Shown: positions 54,804 through 64,000 of the stretch, in pieces
How positions within the stretch are numbered: the stretch's first letter is position 1
Layout: every line of letters begins with the position of its first letter
DNA from: CAWEFA01 sp963851385
GTDB lineage: Bacteria > Bacteroidota > Bacteroidia > Bacteroidales > DTGW01
Reading direction: 5' to 3'
DNA length: 64,000 nt
NCBI GenBank assembly: GCA_963851385.1
Contig: CAWKPE010000032.1
Coordinates: 62,001-126,000 of the forward strand
Notes under the pieces: model-generated
Told to the model about the DNA's origin: nothing
The model's database searches: none
What the model saw: only the letters and a program-made list of their open reading frames with translations
Translations under genes and position numbers: made by a program

Positions 54804-54871
54804 AAAACCTCTAAGCGGTTTATAGCAACGATCTTCTAATTGGCAATTGCATATTAACCGCTAAGAGGTTT
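54804..54871. repeat. Inverted repeat overlapping the end of cheA (repeat type E)
   Basis: AACCTCTAAGCGGTTT (to 54821) and AACCGCTAAGAGGTTT (to 54871) are inverted copies about 33 bases apart. The right arm covers the cheA stop codon at 54861-54863, so the repeat supplies the last residues of the protein. Related to 917-953. A remnant of type A (CCTCCCCCAAAGG) lies at about 54716-54729. Confidence 0.75.
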
Positions 54872-56916
54872 GTGCTACATTACTTGTTTCACTAGACTTA
54901 AAAATATTATTGGTGTCTATCATAAGCGCTAATCTGCCATCGCCAAGCTGGCTGGCGGATGTCAGGAACTTTTGTTTGCGGAATGATTTACCCAGAGGTT
55001 TTAACACGGCCTGATGCTCGCCTATAATTTTATCAGTGAGAAGAGCTACCAGTCTTTCATTATTAGTTAGGACAATTACTTTGACCTTTTTATTATAATG
55101 CCCGCTTATTTTTAATGTACTGCGCAAATCAACAAAAGGTATAAGCTGGTCGTCGAAAGGAATTGTTGAAGTGTGACGTCTGCTTTCAATCTCATCCATA
55201 CTTACCTGGCTGCAAATTCTGATTTCTGAAAGAGGTACTATAAAATTGCAATCTTCGACTTTAAATAATAATGTGTCTATGATAGTAACCGATTGCTGCA
55301 GTTTTAAAATAAAAGAAGTACCCATGCCTTCCTGCGATTCAACCATAACATCGCCTCTCAGATCAAGGATTTTTCTTTTCACCACGTCCATTCCCACACC
55401 GCGACCTGATACTTCAGTAAGGCTTTGAGCGGTAGAGAAACCAGGCAAAAATATCATGTCGAATAATTCTTTTTTGGTAGGCTTATCTGTTGGTTTTAAA
55501 ATCCCTTTATCCACGGCTTTCTGACGAACTTTTTCGCAATTAATACCGGTTCCATCATCTTCTACCGTTATAACTATATAATTTCCGGAATGGCAGGCAG
55601 TAATTTTAATTATGCCGGTTTCGGGTTTCCCTTTTTTGTACTCTTTGCTCAGGAGTTTCTATTCCATGATCGATGCAGTTTCTGATAATATGCATTAACG
55701 GGTCGGAGAGTTGATCAATGGTATTTTTGTCGAGTTCAGTCTCAGTACCCTGTGTAACAAGTTCAACTTTTTTCTTCAGATGCTTGGATAAGTCGCGGAT
55801 TAACCGCTGAAAACGAAGTATTATATCGCTTAAAGGAACCAGCCTAATTTCAAGGGCAGTATTGCGAAATTGTTTGGAAAGGTTATCAACTTTTTCTACA
55901 TAAGGTCTGATAGATTCAAAAACTGGTCCATTTGTATAGAGCATTAATTGTGAATTGATGGTAATTAATTCGCTAACCAGGTACATAAGGTTATCCAGTT
56001 TAGTTGAATCAACGGAAATACGTTTTATATTAGGTTTTTCACCCAGCTGAGTTTTTTGTTCAATCTTTAATTCGGAAACCGGAGATTTGTCTTTTCGTGA
56101 AACTTTGGTATTAGCTGTTGAATTGTTGGTGAATTCAATATATTCCAGGATAGATTTTTCATCTACGGAATATTTTTCCTTTTCAATCTGAAAAGCTTTA
56201 CTATCAAGCAAATTACTTTCTGATATTTTAGTCAACATAAAATTGTCCTCAACAAAAAGAAAAACATCTTTTATTTCATCCTGTGGAGAGTTTGAAGAAA
56301 GGATAATGCTCCAGGCATCGCTTTCTGCATCACTTAAATAATCCAGACGTGTAATCTGATACTGACCCAATTGTGATAGTTCGCGAAACATGCTTACCAG
56401 GCTGATACCGCGGAAATACATTTTTTCATCGGTACGTAATAAAATATGCCAGGTAGATGTAGTGTCTGGTTTGTTTTCCAAAGAAACAGTTTGCTGCGCT
56501 GAGGATTTTTCTTCGTTTCCTTCTTTTATTCTTTCAAGAATGACTTTTGTTTTATTAATAAGCTGATTATGATTGACGTGATTGTTTGGATCGCTCAGTT
56601 TTTCATCGGCAAGCACCTTGCGGATATGGTCAAGAGAATAAAAAGTAATATCGAAAATTTCTTTATCAAACTTTAATTTATTATCACGAATAGCCTGGTA
56701 TAAGCTTTCCATGTTATGAGTAAACTCACAAATAAAATCGAAACCATACATGCCGCTAACACCCTTAATGGTGTGCATAGCACGAAAGGCTGATTCTATT
56801 AACTCTTGATTATCAGGGTTTTTTTCAAGCTCCAGTATGTCTTTTTCCATTTGATCCAGAAGCTTGTTAGCCTCTTCATAGAATTTATCCCGGAATTTTT
56901 GAAGAATAGGATCCAT
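54861..56916 (-). pseudogene. cheA: Chemotaxis kinase CheA interrupted by one frameshift
   Basis: Two frames together encode one CheA of about 685 residues. The first (56916-55606) has the Hpt domain with AFRAMHTIKGVSGMYG (His-48), a P2-like part, the dimerisation domain (DSTKLDNLMYLVSELITINS) and the start of the ATPase (MHIIRNCIDHGIETPEQRV). It derails at a run of six A (six T at 55632-55637); removing one restores QKGKPETGIIKITA and joins the second frame (GFSTAQSLTEVSGRGVGMDV, then the CheW-like P5 domain) to the stop at 54861. Everything else is intact, so this is a fresh mutation, a slippage-controlled site or a sequencing error. Confidence 0.88.
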
Positions 56917-57667
56917 AAATTTTATATTTTAATTAAAAGGAAGTTAAAATTACTAACAGACCATACCTTCAGACTTCATCGAAAAGTTGAAATTTAAAAG
57001 TTTATTGATGATTTTTTATTCGTATTTTAATAGGAGGGGAGAATGATATAAAAGGACTAGTGGAATGTCAGGTTTAAGTTTTGTGTTCAACCCCAAACCC
57101 CAAAGCCATCAAGCTAAGGTCTGTTTTTCTTCTTAACTCCGTAGGAGTTGTATATTGGTAGCCAGGGGTGCAAACCCCTGGTTAGGTGTTCATCGGAATT
57201 TAGCGTGCCAGGCATAATTTAAATCTAAGCTACAATTTTTATTTGGCACGCAATTGAGATATCCTAAATAAATTACCTCTTGAATTGCAAAACATATTGT
57301 GCGCCAATTGAAACTTTAACATCGATTAAATATTATGCGTGGCGCACTTCACCTGGTTGGCAATTTTACCCCGGGTTGCACCCGGGGCTACCAATATTAC
57401 GGCACTACGCACCTTATTTAAAGAACTTATGTTTCTTAGCTTGACGCGAATGCCCCAAACCCCTTAATCTCGAAACTTGGGAAGGGGCAATAACTGAGTG
57501 CAAGAAATATACAGTTAACTCAGTTTAAAATAGAGGGCAGGGGGTTAAAGTAATAATGTAGAAATGATAGAATTTGAAAATTACATTCAGAATTGTACAA
57601 GAAGAAAAAAACTCATATTTATGTCTTGCATCTTTACTCTTTGTTCTTAATTCTTAATTCTCTTATT
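56917..57667. repeat. Gene-free region with a nested palindromic element (repeat type D)
   Basis: The core element runs from 57109 to 57444. Outer arms are TCAAGCTAAG (57109-57118) and CTTAGCTTGA (57435-57444). Inside are AACTCC-GTA-GGAGTT (57135-57149), then ATATTGGTAGCC followed by the palindrome AGGGGTGCAAACCCCT, mirrored at 57369-57399 by CCCCGGGTTGCACCCGGGG and GGCTACCAATAT. The centre holds further pairs (GCGTGCCA/TGGCACGC, GTGCGCCA/TGGCGCAC). It has no coding capacity. The rest of the gap shows nothing else. Confidence 0.85.
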
Positions 57668-58327
57668 TCAGTTTACTTCAATAATTTTATTTTTTATCGC
57701 ATACATAATAAGGCTTGCGGTATTGTTAGAGCCAGTTTTTAACAGCAAATTTGAACGATGGGTGCGAACAGTAGTTGGACTAATATGCAGTTTTTCTCCT
57801 ATATCGTCATTGGATAAACCTCCGGCAATCTCCTTTAAAACATCCAATTCTCTTTTTGAAAGTTTTTCGGCATTGGATTCCCTGGTTTTGTCAGCTATTT
57901 TAATAGAATTTAAATTAGAAATAAGCTTATACAACAATTCATTTGAGAAATAATTACCACCGGCCGCAATTTCTTTAATGGCATTCATGAGTTCGCTAAT
58001 CCCGGATGATTTTAATACAAACCCTTTAATACCATATTGTATCATCTGGTAATAATATTTTTCATCACCAAACATAGTTAGGGCAAGAATTTTTAAGCCA
58101 GGAAATTTTTCATAAGCAATTTTAGAGGCTTCAATGCCATCCATTTCAGGCATTGAAATATCCAGAAGTACTAAATCGGGTTTGTATTTGTCAACCATTT
58201 CAAGAAATTCTCTTCCATTTTTGGCTTCAGCCACAACTTCAGCTATATTGCTACTTGACAATAATAATTTTACTCCATCACGAAACATATCGTGATCATC
58301 TACTAATAATATTTTAATTTTGTCCAT
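57668..58327 (-). CDS. NarL/FixJ-family response regulator
   Basis: A 219-residue regulator from the ATG at 58327; a second ATG nine bases upstream is possible, but 58327 follows the end of the kinase remnant by one base. The receiver is intact (LLVDDHDMFRDG, LVLLDISMPEMDG with the phospho-Asp, LALTMFG, FVLKSSG) and the C-terminus is a LuxR-type helix-turn-helix (SKRELDVLKEIAGGLSNDDI, LHISPTTVRTHRSNLLLKTG). Its probable kinase, immediately upstream, is a wreck, so the regulator may now be orphaned or driven by another kinase. Confidence 0.92.
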   Translation of the reverse strand: MDKIKILLVDDHDMFRDGVKLLLSSSNIAEVVAEAKNGREFLEMVDKYKPDLVLLDISMPEMDGIEASKIAYEKFPGLKILALTMFGDEKYYYQMIQYGIKGFVLKSSGISELMNAIKEIAAGGNYFSNELLYKLISNLNSIKIADKTRESNAEKLSKRELDVLKEIAGGLSNDDIGEKLHISPTTVRTHRSNLLLKTGSNNTASLIMYAIKNKIIEVN

Positions 58328-58328
58328 G

Positions 58329-59778
58329 TCACACATCTATTTTAATTTCAATATCTGTTCCAATATCTAATATTTGATTTTACCCGAAATTCTCCACTAT
58401 AAAAGTTTAATCCTGTTTTGCATGTTGAATAGTCCCATACCTTTTCCATCCTTCATTACCTCTTCAACATTAAAACCTTTGCCATTATCGGAATAATTTA
58501 TTAATAATTTATTGTCTTCTTTTTTAAATTTAGTCAAAATTTTTTTAGCGCTGCGAATGTTTAATGGAATTATTTATACATTCCAAAAGCACTCTATATA
58601 AATTTATTTCAAGATTATCTGGCAATCTGGATTTTAAAGTTGCTGGAAATTATGAACTCTATCTCTTTTGCTGATTTTACCTGGTCAGTATAAGTTTGCA
58701 ATGCATTAATTAAACCAAAACGCTGCAGTACATGAGGGCTGAGATTGTTTGCAATTTCTTTTAATCGGTGATATTGCTTCGTTAATACTGTAAATGGTTT
58801 GTTCCATTATTTTTTCTTTATTCGCAGTATTATTTTTATCCATTATCCATTCAACGTACATTTTAAGTGTTGAAAGAATTGGTCCTAAGCCATCGTGGAG
58901 TTCCTGGGCATAACGGGTCTGGTCTTCTTCCTGAGTTCGGATTATAGCCTCCATTATTTTATATTCCAAGTTTTTACGCTCTGTTATGTCCCTGATAATT
59001 GAAAGTATTGCTTGTTGTCCATTATATTCAATGGTATTATTACTTAATTCAATCCATTTTCTTTCATTATTTTCAGCTTTCATTTCAATTTCATGTATTG
59101 ACTTTCCATTATTAATGGCAACAAAGTTTCGTTTATTAAAAAATTGGCTATGCTTGGTTTCTAAATAATTTTGCACATTGATTCTATACTTATTTTGTTC
59201 ACATTTCGTGCACATTAAATTAAAAAATGCCGGGTTGGCTTCAAGAATTTTTTCATCTTTTATTATAATTATTCCATCATTACTGTTAGTAAAAATATTA
59301 TAGAATTTTTGCTCATTCTCCTTAGATTGAGCAAGAGCTCTTTCCAGTTCTAGCTTTTTTTGACGAAGCTCCTGGAATAAGATTTTATTTTCATTTCTTA
59401 AATTATATTCCCTTATAGCACTTGGTTAATGTAATTTTAATTTCATTATGTATTCCAGGGCTTGATAAGGTATCTGTAAATACCTCCCTGGTTTATTGCA
59501 TGTAATGCAGCATCATGATCCAGGAATGCAGTAAAAACAATCTTAATTATATCGGGATAAACTTTATGAACTCTTTCAAGAAATGACAATCCTGATTCTT
59601 CCGGCATACGCTGGTCCGAAATAATTACTTTTACAGGAATTGATTTTACTAATTCGAATGCTTTCTTTGTAGATGTTTCAATAAAAATATTATATTCATC
59701 TTCAAAAGCCTCTTTAAAAAGTTCAAGGTTAAAAAGCTCATCATCGACATACAAAACAGTATCTTTATTCTCCTTCAT
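58329..59778 (-). pseudogene. REC-PAS-HisKA_3 hybrid kinase with many frameshifts
   Basis: Reading across frames gives one long former protein. A receiver (59778-59446: LYVDDELFN, IISDQRMPEESG, VFTAF, LIKPWN) ends in TAA, but the next frames supply NEIKITLT and then SAIREYNLRNENKILFQELR, leading to a PAS domain and the HisKA_3 motif QELHDGLGPILSTLKMYVEW. One extra C near 58768 breaks the frame before LKEIANNLSPHVLQRFGLI. Later parts, KSRLPDNLEINLYRVLLECI and NNSIKHSQ, then NYSDNGKGFN and KGMGLFNMQNRIKLL, then GTDIEIKIDV, need further shifts. At least six lesions are needed. The end abuts the NarL-type regulator. Confidence 0.85.
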
Positions 59779-59983
59779 TGCCCATCATTATTTAAATAAT
59801 GAAGCATCAAAACCTAATATCTTTTTAAGTAGCTTATCAGGAATAATCAGGGATAAAAAAAATTATTTCCTGTCTAACTTTCCTATATAAAAATATAATA
59901 AAAAATTGGGATTTTTCTAATATAAAATGATGAATTATTCTAAATAATATTTAAAATAATAAATTGGAAATCAATAAATTTGA

Positions 59984-60766
59984 TTAATTAACAATATTCA
60001 AATTGTAATATCGCTGAAGGATTAGAGTATTGCCATAATTAGTTTTTACTTTAGCTATTATGCTGACATGTTTTAATAATTTATTTCCTCGAAAAACAGG
60101 ATATTCAATTGAAGAAATTCCATCATCATTCCTGAGTTTATAAGTATAAGGATTAAAGTATTTATCATCTTCAAGATCCTGCAGATAAAAATCTACATCC
60201 TGATTTTTATCAGACAATGAGAATTTAAGGATCACTTTATTAAGAAGAGCTGCCTGATTGATTTCTTCAACTATTATAACAGGTTGCTTTATAAGTTTTC
60301 CTGTTTTGTCATATTCCTTTAATCCAATTGCAGGTTTGCCCATTTTAAAAATATTTTCTGCTTTTATTTTTCCATCTGGCCAATATGTTTTTATAACCCC
60401 GTCAACCCTGCCTTTTACATAAGTACTTTCACGAAAAAGCATACCTTCGTTATAATACTGAAAAACCTGTCCTTCCTGAATGTCTTTTTTATAGAAAGCT
60501 TTATTAGCAATTTTGCCATTTTCAGTGTTATAATTTATTACCCAACCTTCACGGTTATCATTTAAGTATTCAGCAGTCGAAAGAAGACGGCCCTTCTCGT
60601 TATAATATTTTGTCAATCCATTACGCAATCCGTTTTTTAGGGTTATTTCGGATTTAATTGTTCCATCTGCGTAATATTCCTCGACAACGCCATTATTTTT
60701 GTTTAACTGGCACGAAACAAATACCAAGGCAACAAAAACGGTCATTGAATAACTACTTCTATTCAT
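59984..60766 (-). CDS. MORN-repeat (YwqK-like) lipoprotein
   Basis: A 260-residue lipoprotein with lipobox VFVSC (Cys-19). Residues about 28-165 are five to six copies of a 22-24-residue MORN variant: YYADGTIKSEITLKNGLRNG, TKYYNEKGRLLSTAEYLNDN, YNTENGKIANKAFYKKDIQE, YYNEGMLFRESTYVKGRVDG and YWPDGKIKAENIFKMGKPA. The last 90 residues form an unrecognised beta-rich domain. Such proteins are often labelled YwqK-family antitoxins, but no toxin gene adjoins and an envelope role is as likely. Confidence 0.8.
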   Translation of the reverse strand: MNRSSYSMTVFVALVFVSCQLNKNNGVVEEYYADGTIKSEITLKNGLRNGLTKYYNEKGRLLSTAEYLNDNREGWVINYNTENGKIANKAFYKKDIQEGQVFQYYNEGMLFRESTYVKGRVDGVIKTYWPDGKIKAENIFKMGKPAIGLKEYDKTGKLIKQPVIIVEEINQAALLNKVILKFSLSDKNQDVDFYLQDLEDDKYFNPYTYKLRNDDGISSIEYPVFRGNKLLKHVSIIAKVKTNYGNTLILQRYYNLNIVN

Positions 60767-60889
60767 TTTTAATATTTATTATTGATGACAATTTAAGAAA
60801 ATATTGAGGAACATGCAATATAAAAATTCATAAAACATGTGTAAAACAAAATAACAAAGCAAAAAATAGCATTTTATCACACTAAACTC

Positions 60890-60897
60890 TAATTTTG
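60890..60897 (+). promoter_or_regulatory. Candidate -7 element (TAnnTTTG type) for coaD
   Basis: TAATTTTG fits the consensus exactly and ends 17 bases before the coaD ATG. No clear TTTG lies at the -33 spacing, though the upstream stretch is T-rich (ATTTTATC). Confidence 0.4.
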
Positions 60898-60914
60898 ACT
60901 GTTAATTTATTTTT

Positions 60915-61391
60915 ATGGAACGAATTGCAGTATTTCCGGGTTCTTTCGATCCATTTACCATTGGACATGAATCAATAGTAAGGCGTGCACTTGCCTTATT
61001 CGACAGAATTATTATAGCTATTGGTGTTAATACCAACAAGCCTGATTTTTTTCCTATTGAAAAGCGTATGCAATGGATAAAGGAAGTTTTTGAATATGAT
61101 GAAAAAGTCAGCATTTCTAATTATGAAGGACTAACAGTTGATTTTTGTAAATCGGTGAATGCTAAAATAATTATCAGGGGAATTAGAACCTCGGCTGATT
61201 TTGAATATGAGCGTTCAATTGCTCAAGTTAATAAAGCCATGGATGTTGATATTGAAACGGTATTTATACTCACTTCTCCGGAATATTCAGCTATAACATC
61301 TACTCTAGTACGCGATATTATTCGTCATGGAGGTGATGCAAATAAATTTTTACCAAACAGCCGCGATTTGAAAAACTTTAGAATTCATTAA
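60915..61391 (+). CDS. coaD: Phosphopantetheine adenylyltransferase CoaD
   Basis: CoaD joins 4'-phosphopantetheine to AMP from ATP, the fourth step of coenzyme A synthesis from pantothenate. The 158-residue protein has the nucleotidyltransferase motif GSFDPFTIGHESI (the T/HxGH His at position 18), the conserved IIRGIRTSADFEYE substrate loop and ITSTLVRDI (usually ISSTxVR) near the C-terminus. Length is normal. It is followed after 54 bases by the thioredoxin-fold gene. Confidence 0.96.
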   Translation: MERIAVFPGSFDPFTIGHESIVRRALALFDRIIIAIGVNTNKPDFFPIEKRMQWIKEVFEYDEKVSISNYEGLTVDFCKSVNAKIIIRGIRTSADFEYERSIAQVNKAMDVDIETVFILTSPEYSAITSTLVRDIIRHGGDANKFLPNSRDLKNFRIH

Positions 61392-61445
61392 TCAATCCTA
61401 AAGTTTTACAAACTATTTTTTCAACGTAACGAAATAAATGACAAT

Positions 61446-62855
61446 ATGATTATTACATTAAGAATCATTCTTATTACTGTTATTCTATACTTTTCGAATG
61501 CTAGTGCGCAAGTGTATCTTTCAGGTAATGCAACTACTTATGCCGGAAAAGAAATCATTTTTAAAAAATATTCTGATCCATTTTCTGAAACCGAATTAGA
61601 AGTTGGAAAATGCACGGTTGCCATTAATGGTGATTTTTCTATAACCCTTCCCATAAATGAAATCACATATATATTCTCACATCTGGGAATTTTTAAAGGA
61701 TATATGTTTGTCGAACCGGGGAAATCATATATTATCTCATTTCCCGATAGAACGGACAGAACTTCTGCCGAAAAACTGAATCCGTTTTATAAAGAAACTG
61801 AATTTCAATTTGCCATTAAAAACCTAAATGACAAAGACCTTAATTTTCTAATGCTATCTTTCAATGACGCGTATACACCATATTATAACAAATTTGCAGG
61901 AAATCTTTATTCAAAAAATAAAAAAGCATTACTAGATACTACAATATCAGCCTTAAGAAATTTGAATCAAGATGCAACTGTGTTATTTTATAAACTGTAT
62001 GTTGAATATAAAATTGGTTATCTTAAACACCTGGCTTATCAGCAAAAGTCACAATCTGTATCATTGGAATATTTTCAGGGCAGGCCAATTCTTTACAACA
62101 ACCCTGCATATTTGGAACTTTTTAACCAGATATTCGATAAATACTTTTATTTTTTTGGTCAAACAACTAACGGGAAAAAGATTTTCCAGGATGTTAACAG
62201 GGATAAAAGTTATTATAACTTAACTCAAACTCTTCAATTTGATAGTTTATTGAGAGAAGATTCGCTAAGGGAATTAGTGATTTTAAAAAATATACATGAT
62301 GAATTTTATTCGGATAGATTCTCTCGATCAGGCCTGTTAAATATACTGGACTCTTTAGCTGCAACTTCAAAAATTTCTAAGCATAAAGAGATTGCTGGAT
62401 TTATCAAGAATAAAATTACCAGGCTGATGCCAGGCTTTAACCCACCTGCTTTTGAATTGTATGATAAAGATGGGAAAATTGTCAAACTTTCAGATTTTCT
62501 TGGAACCTATGTTTATCTTAATTTTTGCACATGCACAAGTTATGGATGTATAAAGGAGTTTGATCTTTTAAAACATTTATCTGAAAAATATAAAGACAAA
62601 TTAAAGATAGTTACAATTTCAGTTGATGATAACAGAAAGGTAATGTCAGATTATGTTTTAAAGTCGCAACTTAACTGGACTTTTCTACATTATGGCAATC
62701 AACCGGAGATACTTCAACAATACGACATCCGGGCTTATCCTACATATTTTTTAATAGATTCAAAAGGTAAATTAGTTTTCTCACCCGCAGTTTCGCCCGG
62801 AGAAAATTTTGAGATGTACCTTTTCCAGGTGATGAGGCAAAGAGGAGAAATATAA
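61446..62855 (+). CDS. Exported thioredoxin-fold protein (TlpA-like) without CxxC
   Basis: A 469-residue protein with a signal peptide (about 1-21, ending SAQ). The N-terminal part (about 22-100) resembles the DUF4369-type beta domain common before thioredoxin domains in Bacteroidota; a helical middle follows, and residues about 330-469 form a thioredoxin/AhpC fold (FELYDKDGKIVKLSDFLGTY, VTISVDDNRKVM, AYPTYFLIDSKGKLVF with the cis-Pro). The active site reads NFCTCTSYGCIKEF: Cys-361, Cys-363 and Cys-368 replace the usual WCxxC spacing. It may be a thiol enzyme of unusual geometry. Confidence 0.82.
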   Translation: MIITLRIILITVILYFSNASAQVYLSGNATTYAGKEIIFKKYSDPFSETELEVGKCTVAINGDFSITLPINEITYIFSHLGIFKGYMFVEPGKSYIISFPDRTDRTSAEKLNPFYKETEFQFAIKNLNDKDLNFLMLSFNDAYTPYYNKFAGNLYSKNKKALLDTTISALRNLNQDATVLFYKLYVEYKIGYLKHLAYQQKSQSVSLEYFQGRPILYNNPAYLELFNQIFDKYFYFFGQTTNGKKIFQDVNRDKSYYNLTQTLQFDSLLREDSLRELVILKNIHDEFYSDRFSRSGLLNILDSLAATSKISKHKEIAGFIKNKITRLMPGFNPPAFELYDKDGKIVKLSDFLGTYVYLNFCTCTSYGCIKEFDLLKHLSEKYKDKLKIVTISVDDNRKVMSDYVLKSQLNWTFLHYGNQPEILQQYDIRAYPTYFLIDSKGKLVFSPAVSPGENFEMYLFQVMRQRGEI

Positions 62856-62865
62856 TATAATAAAA

Positions 62866-64000
62866 TCAAGTATAATTGCCCGTCATAATAAATAATGGCT
62901 GAAATTCGAAACTCTTATAATGTGGGCGATAACGGTCGACATTGTAATATCTTTTTACATCCACAGTTTTCTTTTGACTGGTAACCACATCCAATGGTGC
63001 ATTGTCATACCGGCCATTGCGGAGTACGACCAAACGGCCATGAATGCCTTTAAGAATCAGGTCTAAGGCTAAATTTCCATAAGCCATCGGTACAATAGAA
63101 TCAATTGAATCAGGATCACCACCCCGAACAAGGTATCCTAAACTTTGGTTAATGACATTAATACTTTTACCATTGTTATATTTGGAAGACTTTTCTTTTA
63201 TCAAATCTGATATTGTATCTCCTATGCTACCAATTTTTTTATGTAACGAAGTTTCGCTTTCTTTTCTTGGAAGAACTACATCAGGGCTACCTTCCATTAT
63301 TGCACCCTCTGAAACCAGTAATACAGAATATTTACTGGGATTGCGGTTGCGATCTTCAACCATGAGTTCGGTAAGTTTTTCAATATTAAATTTATGTTCC
63401 GGAATTACACATCTGCTTGCTGCACCTGCCATAGTAGGTAGCATTGCTGTAAATCCTGCATAACGACCGAATACTTCTACAACCAGGATGCGTTCATGAG
63501 AACCGGCTGAAGTTCTTAGGGTGTTTGTCATTCCAATAGTACGTGTTATACAGGTACTAAAACCAATACAATAGTCAGTACCTGGTACATCATTATCCAT
63601 TGTTTTCGGTATGGCAATTACTTTTACACCTTCCTGGTACATTCTAACAGCATAGCTTAAAGTATCGTCACCACCAATTGGAATTAAAAAGTCGACACCC
63701 AGGTAATCCAGGTTTTTAATTACTTCAGGAGTAAGATCATTGCTCTCTTTATTATATTTACTTTGAAGATGAACAGGCACAAAGTCTTTTGTTATATGGC
63801 TTGGACGTGTACGCGAAGTATGAAGGAAAGATCCTCCGGTACGTCCGGTTTTATTAACGATTTCTTCAGAAAGAACCATATAATTATCGCTGTTATCTGC
63901 GTTTTTGTCTCTTACCAATTCCATAATTCCGAGCCAACCTCTGCGTAAACCAATCACCTGGAAACCTTCTTCAACTGCTCTTAGCGTAATAGCTCTTATG
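62866..64000 (-). CDS. 6-Phosphofructokinase, 5' end outside the window
   Basis: The open frame continues through the window edge (RAITLRAVEEGFQVIGLRRG), so the true start is beyond 64000. It phosphorylates fructose 6-phosphate in glycolysis. Motifs include PIGGDDTLSYA, PKTMDNDVPGTDYCIGFSTC, GSHERILVVEVFGRYAG and GYLVRGGDPDSID. In this family GGDG and PGTIDND mark ATP enzymes, whereas Asp in GGDD and Lys in PKTxDND mark pyrophosphate-dependent ones; both of the latter are here. A pyrophosphate donor is therefore likely but needs assay. Confidence 0.9.
   Translation of the reverse strand, partial: IRAITLRAVEEGFQVIGLRRGWLGIMELVRDKNADNSDNYMVLSEEIVNKTGRTGGSFLHTSRTRPSHITKDFVPVHLQSKYNKESNDLTPEVIKNLDYLGVDFLIPIGGDDTLSYAVRMYQEGVKVIAIPKTMDNDVPGTDYCIGFSTCITRTIGMTNTLRTSAGSHERILVVEVFGRYAGFTAMLPTMAGAASRCVIPEHKFNIEKLTELMVEDRNRNPSKYSVLLVSEGAIMEGSPDVVLPRKESETSLHKKIGSIGDTISDLIKEKSSKYNNGKSINVINQSLGYLVRGGDPDSIDSIVPMAYGNLALDLILKGIHGRLVVLRNGRYDNAPLDVVTSQKKTVDVKRYYNVDRYRPHYKSFEFQPLFIMTGNYT

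Noticed and set aside
60000..60766. Antitoxin of a toxin-antitoxin pair
   Set aside because: MORN-variant proteins are often given this label, but this one is a lipoprotein and no toxin-like gene is adjacent.

Overview
The window is AT-rich chromosomal DNA from a member of the Bacteroidota. The evidence is a SusC/SusD outer-membrane pair, TAnnTTTG-type candidate promoters, Bacteroidota-type sensor kinases and transporters, and several intergenic inverted-repeat families. It looks like an environmental lineage; I cannot name a genus. I saw no tRNA, rRNA or CRISPR array.

Region 1 (1-26,000) is largely about phosphorus. On the minus strand runs a porin, pstS, pstC, pstA, pstB, phoU and a PhoB-like regulator (6882 to 121), with a second PhoB-like regulator behind it (7325-8071). 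On the plus strand follow SusC, SusD and a secreted alkaline-phosphatase-superfamily enzyme (8695-14901). Next is a phosphonate cluster: phnX, a PbfA-like PLP enzyme and a saccharopine-dehydrogenase-like enzyme on plus, converging on a DUF5690 transporter and phnW on minus (15216-21039). Then comes an operon of a sensor kinase without its phospho-accepting His, a receiver without its phospho-accepting Asp, and a fused two-domain acyltransferase resembling the ornithine-lipid enzyme OlsF (21499-25458). The inferred theme is phosphate import, scavenging of phosphoesters and phosphonates, and replacement of phospholipids.

Region 2 (25,660-34,080) is disturbed. It holds a histidine-kinase fragment, a DUF2062 fragment, two inverted IS1-type elements around an ArnT-like glycosyltransferase, a sensor kinase preceded by a small free-standing copy of its membrane domain, and a soluble kinase with a CBS-like N-terminus.

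Region 3 (34,132-41,596) is a tight seven-gene minus-strand operon: GT-B glycosyltransferase, SpsF-like cytidylyltransferase, fused transketolase, class III aminotransferase, SDR, KdsC-like phosphatase and a NeuB-like synthase lacking its C-terminal SAF domain. It appears to make, activate and transfer an amino-keto-sugar acid that I cannot match to a known product.

Region 4 (41,913-64,000) carries a LysE exporter, a secreted sphingomyelinase-like enzyme, a metallophosphoesterase with a decayed C-terminus, an RND metal-efflux operon, a class I isoprenoid-synthase-like protein, a chemotaxis operon whose cheA is frameshifted, a NarL-type regulator beside the heavily frameshifted remains of its kinase, a MORN-repeat lipoprotein, coaD, a thioredoxin-fold lipoprotein-type protein, and the 3' part of a phosphofructokinase with residues of the pyrophosphate-dependent type.

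The candidates I find most interesting are the paired loss of phosphorelay residues in the kinase/receiver/acyltransferase operon, the duplicated promoter of that kinase 14 kb away, the extra genes of the phosphonate cluster, and the seven-gene sugar operon.
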